NCBI GenBank assembly: GCA_014649555.1
Contig: BMTG01000023.1
Location: 1 to 64,000 of the forward strand
Reading direction: 5' to 3'
Source of the DNA: Streptomyces globisporus
Lineage (GTDB): Bacteria > Actinomycetota > Actinomycetes > Streptomycetales > Streptomycetaceae
Length of the DNA: 64,000 bases
Every line of letters starts with the position of its first letter. The first letter of the stretch is position 1. The notes under the pieces are model-generated. The model was not told the DNA's origin, did not search any database, and saw nothing but the letters and a program-made list of their open reading frames with translations. Position numbers and translations under genes: made by a program. Shown here piece after piece: positions 55,076-63,934 of this stretch.

Positions 55076-55723
55076 GTGAGCGATGCCCGAGCCGCCGACG
55101 AGAAGGCCGACGAGAAGAGCGCGGACCGTCTGACGACCCTGTCCGACGGGATCTTCGCCATCGCGATGACCCTGCTGGTCCTGGACCTCCATGTCGAACC
55201 GGGCCTGGACAAGGACGCGTTCACCGATGCCGTGCGCCAGGCGCTGCCCGACCTCGGCGCGTACGCCCTGAGTTTCACGATCCTGGCCGGGTTCTGGCGC
55301 GATCACCGGCTGATCGTGCGCCTCGTCCCGCGCTTCGAGGGGGTGGCGCTGCGGTTCGCGCTGATGTGGCTGGGCGCCATCGCTCTCGTCCCGTTCCCAA
55401 CGGCGCTGCTCTCCGAGTACGCCGCGCGCCCGCTGGCCGTGGCTGTCTACGCGGGCATGGTCGCTGTCACGAACCTGCTGGAGCTGGCGATGTTCCTTGC
55501 GGGCCGGCGGCAGACGGAGCATGCGACGGAGGCCTCCCGCAGCGAAGTGGGCCGGGCGGTCACCGCCGATCTGGCCTCGACCGCCGCGCTCTTCGCCGCG
55601 ACGGTTCCGGTCGCCTATCTCGTCTCTCCTCCCGCGGCCATGTGGTGCTGGCTCGCGCTGATCCCGGTCAAACTCACCCACCGGAAGCGCGCCACCGCGC
55701 GCCGGCACGGCCGGGCGAGCTGA
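55076..55723 (+). CDS. TMEM175-family potassium-channel-like protein
   Basis: A 215-aa membrane protein starting at GTG 55076 with a charged N terminus (MSDARAADEKADEKSADR). The family motif is at the start of helix 1: 'RLTTLSDGIFAIAMTLLVLDL', the counterpart of R-x3-FSDG in bacterial TMEM175 channels, whose Leu/Ile form the pore gate. Five to six hydrophobic segments follow, ending in a basic tail. It would conduct potassium across the plasma membrane. It is the likely partner of the RidA gene only by position. Confidence 0.85.
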   Translation: MSDARAADEKADEKSADRLTTLSDGIFAIAMTLLVLDLHVEPGLDKDAFTDAVRQALPDLGAYALSFTILAGFWRDHRLIVRLVPRFEGVALRFALMWLGAIALVPFPTALLSEYAARPLAVAVYAGMVAVTNLLELAMFLAGRRQTEHATEASRSEVGRAVTADLASTAALFAATVPVAYLVSPPAAMWCWLALIPVKLTHRKRATARRHGRAS

Positions 55724-55869
55724 ACACCGGCAGGGGCGGGCCCGGCCCCGTCCCCGTACGGACGCACCGCCCGCGCCGTCTCCCGCCGCGCGGGCGACGA
55801 TGGGGAGACCCGGCCGCGCGGAGCCGGTACACACCTGTCACTCGAACGGCACACCCCCACAGCATCCTC

Positions 55870-55885
55870 ATCTCATATCTGAGAT
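55870..55885 (+). promoter_or_regulatory. Dyad operator directly before the HTH-MurA gene
   Basis: ATCTCA-TATC-TGAGAT, a perfect six-base inverted repeat, ends 11 bases before the ATG, in an AT-rich spot overlapping the probable -10. It is the natural candidate site for the XRE domain encoded at the front of this very gene. Confidence 0.55.
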
Positions 55886-55896
55886 AGCCTGCCGAC

Positions 55897-57426
55897 ATGT
55901 CAGAAGACTACCTCGTACGTATCGGCAAGCTCATCCGTGACGCCCGTCAGCATCGGGGCTGGACACAGACGCAGTTGGCCGAGGCTCTCGGCACCAGCCA
56001 GAGCGCCGTCAACCGCATCGAGCGCGGCAACCAGAACATCAGCCTTGAGATGATCGCCCGCATCGGTGAAGCTCTCGACAGCGAGATCGTGTCGCTCGGG
56101 TACGCCGGACCCATGCATCTGCGGGTCGTCGGCGGGCGGCGGCTCTCCGGGGCCATCGACGTCAAGACCAGCAAGAACGCCTGTGTGGCGCTGCTCTGCG
56201 CCTCGCTCCTCAACAAGGGGCGTACGGTCCTGCGCCGGGTGGCCCGGATCGAGGAGGTGTTCCGGCTCCTGGAGGTGCTGAACTCCATCGGGGTCCGCAC
56301 CCGCTGGGTCAACGACGGTGTGGACCTGGAGATCGTGCCGCCCGCGCAGCTGGACCTGGCGGCGATCGACGCCGACGCCGCGCGCCGCACCCGCTCGATC
56401 ATCATGTTCCTGGGGCCGCTGCTGCACCGGACGGAGCAGTTCACCCTGCCGTACGCGGGCGGCTGCGACCTGGGCACCCGCACGATCGAGCCGCACATGA
56501 TCGCGCTGCGCCGCTTCGGCCTGGAGATCGCCGCGACGGAGGGCCTCTACCACGCGCAGGTCGACCGTACCGTGGCCCCGGACCGCCCCATCGTGCTGAC
56601 CGAGCGCGGCGACACGGTGACCGAGAACGCCCTGCTGGCCGCCGCCCGCCACGACGGCACGACCGTCATCCGCAACGCCTCGTCCAACTACATGGTCCAG
56701 GACCTGTGCTTCTTCCTGGAGGCCCTGGGCGTACGGGTCGACGGGGTCGGCACGACGACGCTCACCGTCCACGGGGTCCCGCAGATCGACGTGGACGTGG
56801 ACTACTCCCCCTCCGAGGACCCGGTCGAGGCGATGAGCCTGCTGGCCGCCGCCGTGGTGACCGAGTCCGAACTCACCATCCGCCGGGTGCCGATCGAGTT
56901 CCTGGAGATCGAGCTCGCCGTCCTGGAGGAGATGGGCGTCGACTGCGACCGCACCCCGGAGTACGCGGCCGACAACGCCCGCACCCGCCTGGTGGACCTC
57001 ACCGTCCGGCCCTCCAAGCTGGAGGCCCCGATCGACAAGATCCACCCGATGCCGTTCCCCGGCCTCAACATCGACAACGTCCCGTTCTTCGCGGCGATCG
57101 CCGCCGCGGCGCACGGCCAGACCCTGATCCACGACTGGGTCTACGACAACCGCGCGATCTACCTCACCGACCTCAACCGCCTCGGCGGCCGCCTCCAACT
57201 CCTCGACCCCCACCGGGTCCTGGTCGAGGGCCCGACCCGCTGGCGCGCCGCCGAAATGATGTGCCCGCCCGCCCTGCGGCCCGCCGTGGTGGTGCTGCTG
57301 GCGATGATGGCGGCCGAGGGAACCTCCGTACTCCGCAACGTCTATGTGATCAACCGCGGTTACGAGGAACTGGCGGAGCGGCTCAACTCGGTGGGGGCGC
57401 AGATCGAGATCTTCCGGGACATCTGA
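55897..57426 (+). CDS. murA: XRE HTH fused to MurA-like enolpyruvyl transferase
   Basis: A 509-aa protein. Residues 6-62 are an XRE-type helix-turn-helix ('KLIRDARQHRGWTQTQLAEALGTSQSAVNRIERG'). From about 72 to the end a full EPSP-synthase/MurA fold follows: 'SGAIDVKTSKNACVALLCASLL' (K93-N94, UDP-GlcNAc site), 'PYAGGCDLGTRTIEPHMIALRRFG' with the catalytic Cys 190, 'KIHPMPFPGLNIDNVPFFAAIAAAAHG' and 'YDNRAIYLTDLNRLGG'. MurA adds enolpyruvate to UDP-GlcNAc, the first committed step of peptidoglycan synthesis. This is the Streptomyces MurA paralogue (as SCO5998) rather than the main enzyme. The DNA-binding module suggests regulation tied to the enzyme's substrate. Confidence 0.92.
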   Translation: MSEDYLVRIGKLIRDARQHRGWTQTQLAEALGTSQSAVNRIERGNQNISLEMIARIGEALDSEIVSLGYAGPMHLRVVGGRRLSGAIDVKTSKNACVALLCASLLNKGRTVLRRVARIEEVFRLLEVLNSIGVRTRWVNDGVDLEIVPPAQLDLAAIDADAARRTRSIIMFLGPLLHRTEQFTLPYAGGCDLGTRTIEPHMIALRRFGLEIAATEGLYHAQVDRTVAPDRPIVLTERGDTVTENALLAAARHDGTTVIRNASSNYMVQDLCFFLEALGVRVDGVGTTTLTVHGVPQIDVDVDYSPSEDPVEAMSLLAAAVVTESELTIRRVPIEFLEIELAVLEEMGVDCDRTPEYAADNARTRLVDLTVRPSKLEAPIDKIHPMPFPGLNIDNVPFFAAIAAAAHGQTLIHDWVYDNRAIYLTDLNRLGGRLQLLDPHRVLVEGPTRWRAAEMMCPPALRPAVVVLLAMMAAEGTSVLRNVYVINRGYEELAERLNSVGAQIEIFRDI

Positions 57427-57431
57427 TCGGC

Positions 57432-57471
57432 GGGGTGTTGTGCCCCCTTGGGGCACGGGGAACAACACCCC
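57432..57471 (+). terminator. Terminator downstream of the HTH-MurA gene
   Basis: GGGGTGTTG (57432-57440) pairs with CAACACCCC (57463-57471), with an inner TGCCCC/GGGGCA stem (57441-57446 with 57450-57455) and a seven-base bulge. It starts five bases after the stop. Confidence 0.78.
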
Positions 57472-57541
57472 CAAACACCGGACGACCTGCGGTTATACCC
57501 TTTCTCGACCTTCCATCGATCACCGCTACTTTTCATCACCT

Positions 57542-57573
57542 TGTGCAACGCGTGTGCAAGATGATCTCACATT
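57542..57573 (+). promoter_or_regulatory. SARP-like direct repeats before valS
   Basis: The heptamer TGTGCAA occurs at 57542-57548 and 57553-57559, an 11-bp period. CACATT (57568-57573), a possible -10, follows eight bases later, the geometry of SARP-activated promoters. The rest of the 424-bp leader (57427-57850) contains a hairpin CCGGGCT/AGCCCGG (57781-57787 with 57809-57815) and no gene. Confidence 0.4.
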
Positions 57574-57850
57574 ACTGACAGAGGGTCAGCAGTACCTGAG
57601 CAACCGTCAGCCGGCGCCTTCCAACTGCGCACGACGAGAGGTGGACGTTCGTACCAGGCGGTGTCGATCGAACGAAGATCCGGCTGCGTGACGCAGGGGA
57701 AGGCTCCACCATCCCTTCGGCAACCCACCGGCAGCTGTGCCCAAAGTCGTTAGACTGAGCGGAGGGGTTGGGCCATGGACCCGGGCTTCGCACGACGTGC
57801 CGATCATGAGCCCGGCCTGAATCGCAGGATTACTAAGGAAGGTGTGTCGC

Positions 57851-60421
57851 GTGACGCGCTACGGGTCCCCTCTGCCAGAGAAGCCCTCTTTGGAGGGACT
57901 GGAAGCGAAGTGGTCGGCTTTCTGGGGTGAAGCCGCAGTACATCGCTTCGACCGGCCGGGGGATCGTGACGCGGTATTCTCCATCGACACTCCGCCCCCC
58001 ACGGTCAGCGGCTCCCTCCACGTCGGGCACGTCTTCAGCTATACACATACCGATATCATCGCCCGTTTCCAACGGATGCGCGGCAAGAGCGTCTTCTACC
58101 CCATGGGGTGGGACGACAACGGCCTGCCGACCGAGCGCCGGGTGCAGAATTACTACGGTGTCCGGTGCGACCCGACACTGCCGTACGACCCGGATTTCGT
58201 GGCGCCGACTCCCCTCTCCCAGCGCTCGGGCAAGGACAAGAAGGCACCGGCTGTCAGTATCGCGCGGCAGAATTTCGTCGAATTGTGCGAGCAGCTCACC
58301 GCAGAGGACGAGTCGATCTTCGAAGAGCTCTGGCGCAAGCTCGGGCTGTCGGTGGACTGGTCGATGACCTACACGACGATCGGGAAGGAAGCCCAACGAG
58401 TCGCCCAGGCCGCTTTCCTGCGACTCGCACGCTCCGGCGAGGCGTACCAGTCCGAGGCGCCCACCATGTGGGACGTCACCTTCCAGACCGCGGTGGCCAA
58501 CGCCGAAGTGGTCGAGAAGGAGGTCTCGGGGGCCTACCACAAAGTGGCGTTCACGCACGGGTCCGAGTCCGTCTGCATCGAGACCACCCGGCCGGAGCTC
58601 CTCCCCGCCTGTGTCGCCCTTGTGGCGCACCCGGACGACGAGCGGTACCGAGCCCTTATCGGCGAGGAGGTCGTCTCGCCGCTGTTCGGTGTTCGGGTGC
58701 CGGTCGTGGCGCACAGCGCCGCCGACCCTGAGAAGGGCAGCGGCATCGCCATGATCTGCACGTTCGGCGACATGACCGACGTGATGTGGTGGCGGGAGCT
58801 CCGGCTGCCGGTCCGCACGGTCATCGGCCGCAACGGCCGACTGCTGCCGATGGACTTCCAGCAGCTGCCGAGCGTCGATGCCGAGCGCGCCCAACGCGTC
58901 TACGACGACATCGCGGGGAAGACGGTGCACACCGCCCGGCAGATCGTCGTGGAGAAGCTGCGCGACGACGCCAGTCTGATCGGCGAACCGCGGCCGACGA
59001 GCCGGGCGGTCAAGTTCTTCGAGAAGGGCGACAAGCCCCTGGAGATCGTCAGCAGCCGGCAGTGGTTCATCAAGACCGTGGACCACCGCGAGGAACTCCT
59101 CGCCTCCGGGAACGAGATCCAGTGGCATCCGCCGCACATGCGGTCGCGTTACGACGACTGGGTGCAAGGCCTCAACGCCGACTGGCTGATCAGCAGGCAA
59201 CGCTTCTTCGGAGTTCCCTTCCCTCTCTGGTACGCCCTGGACGCCGAAGGCCGACCGGCTTACGACACCCCGCTCCTCCCCGACGAATCGGCGCTTCCCG
59301 TCGATCCGTCCACCGCCTGCCCGGTCGGCTACACCGAGGACATGCGCGGCGAACCGAACGGCTTCATCGGCGAGCCGGACATCATGGACACCTGGGCCAC
59401 CTCCTCGCTCAGCCCTCAGCTCGCCGGTGGCTGGCTCTCCGACCCGGAACTCTTCCGACAGGTCTTCCCGATGGACCTGCGCCCCCAGGGGCACGACATC
59501 ATCCGCACCTGGCTCTTCACGACCGTGGTCCGCTCCCGTCTGGAAGCCGGAACCACCCCCTGGAAGCACGCCGCTCTCTCCGGGTGGATCCTCGACCCGG
59601 ATCGCAAGAAGATGTCCAAGTCGCAGGGGAACGTCGTGACCCCCGGCCACCTGCTGGACGAGTACGGAGCCGACGCGGTCCGCTACTGGGCGGCGAGCGG
59701 TCGCCCCGGCACGGACACCGCCTTCGACCCGCAGCAGATGAAGATCGGCCGTCGGCTCGCCGTGAAGCTTCTCAACGCGAGCAAGTTCGTGCTCTCCCTT
59801 CCCTCCCCCAGCGACGAGGCGCTGACGACGGAACCGCTCGACACCGCTCTGCTGGCGAAGCTGGCGGACACCGTCAGGAACGCGACGACGGCGCTGGAGG
59901 GCTTCGACTACACCTCCGCACTGGACGAGATCGAGCGGTTCTTCTGGTTCTTCTGTGACAACTACGTCGAACTGGTCAAGGAACGCGCCTACGGTCACGG
60001 CGGCGAGGCGGGTGCCGAGTCGGCGCGTGTCACGTTGCGACGCACTCTCGACATCGTCACGCGTATGTTCGCGCCCGTGCTCCCGTACACCACGGAGGAG
60101 ACGTGGTCGTGGACCCACCCGTCCACGGTGCATCTGGCCGCGTGGCCGACGGCTGACGAACTCGGTACGGGTGCCGAGCAGGGCCGGCCGGCGCTGGCCG
60201 AGGCCGCCTCATCGATGATCGCCGTCATCCGTAAGGCGAAGTCCACCGCCAAACTGTCGATGCGCGCGGAGGTCGCCCGGGTCGTGGTCCAGGCTCCTGC
60301 CGACCTCCTGGACGCGATCGGTTCGGTGAGTGCGGACGTCAAGGCGGCGGGCAACGTGGCCGAGATCGTTTTGCGCCCGCACGACAGCACCGAGCTGGCG
60401 GTCGAGGTGGAGCTGCCGTAA
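57851..60421 (+). CDS. valS: Valyl-tRNA synthetase, probable accessory copy
   Basis: An 856-aa class I synthetase that charges tRNA-Val. The HIGH motif is 'GSLHVGHVFSYTHTDII' (HVGH 57-60), the KMSKS motif is 'RKKMSKSQGNVV' (587-591), and a full editing insertion lies between ('ETTRPELLPACVALVAHPDD'). There is no long C-terminal coiled-coil; it stops at 'LAVEVELP', shorter than the usual bacterial ValRS. 'DTWATSSLSPQLAGGW' and 'RPQGHDIIRTWLF' are ValRS-specific. GTG 57851 has AAGGAAGG eight bases upstream. It stands beside halogenase-like and methyltransferase genes, so a dedicated or resistance role is possible. Confidence 0.92.
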   Translation: MTRYGSPLPEKPSLEGLEAKWSAFWGEAAVHRFDRPGDRDAVFSIDTPPPTVSGSLHVGHVFSYTHTDIIARFQRMRGKSVFYPMGWDDNGLPTERRVQNYYGVRCDPTLPYDPDFVAPTPLSQRSGKDKKAPAVSIARQNFVELCEQLTAEDESIFEELWRKLGLSVDWSMTYTTIGKEAQRVAQAAFLRLARSGEAYQSEAPTMWDVTFQTAVANAEVVEKEVSGAYHKVAFTHGSESVCIETTRPELLPACVALVAHPDDERYRALIGEEVVSPLFGVRVPVVAHSAADPEKGSGIAMICTFGDMTDVMWWRELRLPVRTVIGRNGRLLPMDFQQLPSVDAERAQRVYDDIAGKTVHTARQIVVEKLRDDASLIGEPRPTSRAVKFFEKGDKPLEIVSSRQWFIKTVDHREELLASGNEIQWHPPHMRSRYDDWVQGLNADWLISRQRFFGVPFPLWYALDAEGRPAYDTPLLPDESALPVDPSTACPVGYTEDMRGEPNGFIGEPDIMDTWATSSLSPQLAGGWLSDPELFRQVFPMDLRPQGHDIIRTWLFTTVVRSRLEAGTTPWKHAALSGWILDPDRKKMSKSQGNVVTPGHLLDEYGADAVRYWAASGRPGTDTAFDPQQMKIGRRLAVKLLNASKFVLSLPSPSDEALTTEPLDTALLAKLADTVRNATTALEGFDYTSALDEIERFFWFFCDNYVELVKERAYGHGGEAGAESARVTLRRTLDIVTRMFAPVLPYTTEETWSWTHPSTVHLAAWPTADELGTGAEQGRPALAEAASSMIAVIRKAKSTAKLSMRAEVARVVVQAPADLLDAIGSVSADVKAAGNVAEIVLRPHDSTELAVEVELP

Positions 60422-60427
60422 AGCCCT

Positions 60428-60473
60428 GAGGGCCGGGGGCCCACCGCCACGTGGCGGTGGGCCCCCGGCCCTC
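60428..60473. terminator. 46-bp perfect palindrome between valS and the GNAT gene
   Basis: 23-bp arms (60428-60450 and 60451-60473) are exact complements with no spacer. It begins six bases after the valS stop and serves two convergent genes. Confidence 0.92.
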
Positions 60474-60507
60474 TGACGGCCCGGCTCGGGGCCGGCCTTC
60501 CGGTGGA

Positions 60508-61476
60508 TCAGCCTGTACCCGCGCCGGCGTCCAAGGCGCGGGCCAGGCTCCAGTACCCGACAGTCCGTTCCATGCCGATGGCACGGTTCAGACGCGTGAT
60601 GGGCTCGTTGGCCTCATCGCTGAGCGCTGTCACCACCCGAGCACCGGCTCGTCTCGCCTCCATCAGCACAGCCGCTTTGAGTGCGCTGCCCACCCCACGC
60701 CGACGGTGGTCGGGGTCCACTCCCGTGAAGACCGTGTGCCAGACCGTCCCCCCGGCCCCCGGAGCCATCACGGCCAAGCCGCGGGGAGGCCCGCCCGCCT
60801 CCTCGTCCGATTCGGCCAGAAACACGGTCGCGTCCCGGGGGACGGCGTTCAGGGCGGAGCGCATGTCGACGTTCCGGCCGGTGCCGAACGGAACGGGGAA
60901 GCCGATGACGCACCTGCTCGCGACGGCCATGACCAGGGCGGACTCCGTATCCACATCGGCCCGCCGCAACCGCACCGCGGCCCGGTCGGTGTGGCGCACG
61001 AGGTGCTTCTGAAGGTCTTCCTCGCTCTGGCACAGGTCGATGCTCCAGCCGATGTTGTGGTTGGTCACCGCGAGGCCGTACCGCTCGGCGAACAGCCGCC
61101 CCCGAGGCAGGTCGTCCCGCAGTGCGCATGTGACCGCGCCCGAGCCGGTACGGGCGTCCACCGCGGCCACGACCTCGTCGGCCAGGGCGGTCCCGAGGCC
61201 TTGGCCACGCTCGGACTCCCTCACCGCGATCCGAGCGGAGACCGAGCCGGGCAGGCTGGGCATCTCGGTGAGCGCCGCCGCTCCGACGACGTCTCCCTCC
61301 CGCTCGGCCACCCATACGCGACTGGTGTCGCCCTCGGCGCCGGCCGCCAGCATCCTGCGCAGCTGAGGGCGGTTGTCGTACGCACTCGCAACCGTCAGCA
61401 GCTCCACGACGTCATCGATGTCCGTGGCATCGGGGGCGCGGACCACGGTGCCAAGGGCTTGCCGACGCTCCGGCAC
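60508..61476 (-). CDS. Tandem-GNAT N-acetyltransferase
   Basis: A 322-aa protein starting VPERRQALGTVVRAPDATDIDD (GTG 61476, AGAGGAG five bases upstream). Two GNAT domains are visible. The first has 'VSARIAVRESERGQGLGTALADEVVAA' near 85-110; the second, more complete, has 'TVFTGVDPDHRRRGVGSALKAAVLMEARRAGARVVTALSDEANEPITRLNRAIGMERT' (acetyl-CoA loop R/Q-x-x-G-x-G/A) near 250-305. The arrangement resembles mycothiol synthase or tRNA-dependent aminoacyl transferases of the GNAT fold. It may acylate a small molecule or act in self-resistance; its substrate is unknown. It is convergent with valS. Confidence 0.82.
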   Translation of the reverse strand: MPERRQALGTVVRAPDATDIDDVVELLTVASAYDNRPQLRRMLAAGAEGDTSRVWVAEREGDVVGAAALTEMPSLPGSVSARIAVRESERGQGLGTALADEVVAAVDARTGSGAVTCALRDDLPRGRLFAERYGLAVTNHNIGWSIDLCQSEEDLQKHLVRHTDRAAVRLRRADVDTESALVMAVASRCVIGFPVPFGTGRNVDMRSALNAVPRDATVFLAESDEEAGGPPRGLAVMAPGAGGTVWHTVFTGVDPDHRRRGVGSALKAAVLMEARRAGARVVTALSDEANEPITRLNRAIGMERTVGYWSLARALDAGAGTG

Positions 61477-61507
61477 AGCGACTCCTCTGCTGGGGGAAGA
61501 ACACATG

Positions 61508-63199
61508 TCAGGCCGGGCTCACGGCCGAGGTGGACGCACGCCCGGCGGCGCCCTCGTACATCTCCGCCAGCGACTGGTGGCCATCCCAGTCCGGGTCGAA
61601 CACGGCCGTGAACCGCTCCTCGTCCCACACACCGCCGGAAAGCTCGACCAGCCGCTGGACGAGAGTCCGGCAGAAGATCTCGTAGGTCCGCTCGTCAGCC
61701 GGGACCTCCAGCGTCCAGTCCCTCGCCTCGTAGACCTTCGACATCAGCGTCTCGTCCTGGTCGAAGGCGGCCGAGTCGAGGAACTCGCCCTCGTTCTTCG
61801 CGTAGAAGCGCTCGTCGCGGTCGATCATCTCGACGAACTCTTCGGTGAGCCGGTCGGCCGAACTGAGCAGCCTGGCGAGCTTTCCTCCCATCACCGTGGC
61901 GTCACAGGGGCAGTCCGTGCCGTGGGTACGGGCGAACTGGAGCAGAATCCGATGGTCCTCCAGCGCGTCCGGCACGATGCGGTTGTAGTAGACCCGGGTG
62001 CGCAGGGCGAGCCAGGCCGCCCACGCGTCGAAGGAGCCGCGCGCGATGTAGTGACCATCCGTGTTGAGCAGCTTCTCGTAGCGGCTGCGGACCCGGATGT
62101 CGAAGTGGTGTACGAGGGAGGGGAGTTCCGCCGACTTCCCTTCGCGGTCCGATGCGATGAACTCGCCTATGAGCTTGTTGTTCTCGGTGAAGAGCCAGGA
62201 CGACGTGGCGAACATGGGGTCGAGCACGGTGGCGGCGTTACCCGTCAGGAACCAGCGGTCCTCTGAGAACTGCTGGCCGGCCAAACGCGCGAGCCGTTCA
62301 CGCGTCCCGAAGCTGCGAAGCTTCGCGTCGGGTCCGAGGATGTCGCGCAGCGCACGGTGCTCGCGGAGAAATGCCGCCAGCTCGTCCCCGGAACCGACAG
62401 AGGGCTCTGTGTGCCGCCGGTCGAAGACGACGCCGATGCTGTACTGCGACGCGGACAGCGGCATCAGCCAGATCCAGTAACCGCGGTACATGAAGTACGT
62501 CATCGACGACGACCTGCCCCAGTGAGGAACGCGATGGCGCCAGGCGTCGTCGCCGAGGGCGTCGAGGGACAGACATCCGTCGAACCGGCCCCACGACGCG
62601 GCGATCGGATTGCGGCCCTCCTCCGGCACCAGGTCGAGGAGGCGGGTGAGGGGAGAGGCCTCACCCGCGGCGTCCACCAGCCATGTGCAGGCGATGGTCC
62701 CCGCAGTCGTGCGCACGAGATGCCCGTTCCTGCCGTCGAGCGTGATCGCTTCGGCCGGCGACTCACCTGGTCCGCAGTTCAGTACGGAGGTTCCGAGCAG
62801 AACCCTGACACCGCTTTCGCGGTTCATCTCGCACAGGTCGCGTTCCACGGTGGGCCGGTCGATCAAGTAGGTGGGAATCGGATGGGGCCGCCTGCCGCCG
62901 ATCTCGGACATCCGCTCCAGCGTCAGATCCCTGTCGGGCGAATCGAAGAAGAAACGCATCCCGGAACTGACGTAGTGGTGCTTGCGCAGATAGGGGCCCA
63001 GTTGGAGGACGCGGTTGGCGTAGTTCGTGAACTCCTCGCCCGACGACTCGTCAAGACCGGGCGGGAATTCCGTCTCCTTGTCGATCACCATGATGTCCAG
63101 ATCGGGTTGCTCCAGCCGCAGCTGCCGCGCCAGCGTACCTCCGGCGAGCCCGGCGCCAATGATCAGGGCGTCGCACGTCAGGTCGGCCTTGCCAGTCAT
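61508..63199 (-). CDS. Flavin-dependent halogenase-like monooxygenase
   Basis: A 563-aa FAD enzyme. The Rossmann motif is 'DALIIGAGLAGGTLARQL' (G15-x-G17-x2-G20), 'VIDKE' follows, and the second FAD element 'TWLVDAAGEASPL' lies near 172-184. The halogenase hallmark appears as 'YWIWLMPLS' (W242-x-W244-x2-P247), one residue off from W-x-W-x-I-P. A lysine at 73 (LRKHHY) could be the catalytic Lys. 'NAATVLDPMFATSSWLFTENNK' is the conserved flavin-loop region of the family. It likely halogenates or hydroxylates an aromatic or carrier-bound substrate with reduced flavin. It starts three bases after the methyltransferase stop. Confidence 0.8.
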   Translation of the reverse strand: MTGKADLTCDALIIGAGLAGGTLARQLRLEQPDLDIMVIDKETEFPPGLDESSGEEFTNYANRVLQLGPYLRKHHYVSSGMRFFFDSPDRDLTLERMSEIGGRRPHPIPTYLIDRPTVERDLCEMNRESGVRVLLGTSVLNCGPGESPAEAITLDGRNGHLVRTTAGTIACTWLVDAAGEASPLTRLLDLVPEEGRNPIAASWGRFDGCLSLDALGDDAWRHRVPHWGRSSSMTYFMYRGYWIWLMPLSASQYSIGVVFDRRHTEPSVGSGDELAAFLREHRALRDILGPDAKLRSFGTRERLARLAGQQFSEDRWFLTGNAATVLDPMFATSSWLFTENNKLIGEFIASDREGKSAELPSLVHHFDIRVRSRYEKLLNTDGHYIARGSFDAWAAWLALRTRVYYNRIVPDALEDHRILLQFARTHGTDCPCDATVMGGKLARLLSSADRLTEEFVEMIDRDERFYAKNEGEFLDSAAFDQDETLMSKVYEARDWTLEVPADERTYEIFCRTLVQRLVELSGGVWDEERFTAVFDPDWDGHQSLAEMYEGAAGRASTSAVSPA

Positions 63200-63202
63200 C
63201 TC

Positions 63203-63889
63203 TTACTCTCCGTTCGTCGAGCGCGCCGCCTTCACCGGCTTGCGCGCGCAGAAAAGTGCCACTGATCCGACGCGACGTACGTCGACGTCGTCGAACCGGT
63301 CCCGCAGAGCGCGTTCCAGCCCGGACGCCGTATCAGCGGAATTGTGAAAGTGCCCGCGTTCGTTGTAGGCCTTGAGCAGCCACTTCGCAATGGCGTTGTG
63401 TCTGCTGTCCTGCACGACCGTCGACCCGAAAAGGACCCCGTCCCGCGTAAGGAGCGGAGCGAGGTTGTCGAAGACGACGCTCTTCTCCCCAAGGGATCCG
63501 GGGAGACAGTGAAGCAGGTAGTTCATGCTTATGGAATCAAATTCCTGTACACCATCGGGGAGGGGCTCCAATACGTTGCAGTGATGGATTTCCGGCTCGT
63601 ACCTGCGGGCGGCTCCGGCCGCGTAGTCCAGACTGTTGCGGTTGACGTCCATGAGACCCAGCCGAGGACTCCCGGTGGGGAACCGACAGTTGGCGACGTA
63701 ATACCCGGTGCCCACTCCGACGTCCAGATGGTTCTCCGACACATACGCGTCGTACATCTTGAGAAGTCGAGAGGTCGAGCACCGCCAGGCGAGCCGGTTG
63801 CTGAACCCGAGAACGAAGAACCTGTAGTAGGTCAGGCCCCATCGGGTGTAAGCCTGCTGCCCCTCTTGTACCTCTTTAGACAATTGCAC
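63203..63889 (-). CDS. Class I SAM-dependent methyltransferase
   Basis: A 228-aa protein. The start is probably GTG 63889 (VQLSKEVQEGQQAYTRWG), with AAGAGG six bases upstream; ATG 63904 is the alternative. SAM motif I is 'HLDVGVGTGYYVANC', then 'LGLMDVNRNSLDYAAGAARR', 'FDSISMNYLLHCLPG' and 'GVLFGSTVV'. It fits small-molecule O- or N-methyltransferases of the UbiE-like fold. TAA is followed by GAG and the ATG of the halogenase-like gene, so the two are translationally coupled, probably acting on the same pathway. Confidence 0.87.
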   Translation of the reverse strand: MQLSKEVQEGQQAYTRWGLTYYRFFVLGFSNRLAWRCSTSRLLKMYDAYVSENHLDVGVGTGYYVANCRFPTGSPRLGLMDVNRNSLDYAAGAARRYEPEIHHCNVLEPLPDGVQEFDSISMNYLLHCLPGSLGEKSVVFDNLAPLLTRDGVLFGSTVVQDSRHNAIAKWLLKAYNERGHFHNSADTASGLERALRDRFDDVDVRRVGSVALFCARKPVKAARSTNGE

Positions 63890-63934
63890 AGGACACCTCT
63901 TCATTCAGACCTGGATTCGGTGACGGCGGCAGGC

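Noticed and set aside
57430-57850. A T-box riboswitch in the valS leader
   Set aside because: GGTGGAC near 57640 recalls part of a T-box, but the full AGGGTGGNACCGCG core, an antiterminator/terminator pair and a clear valine specifier stem are not visible.
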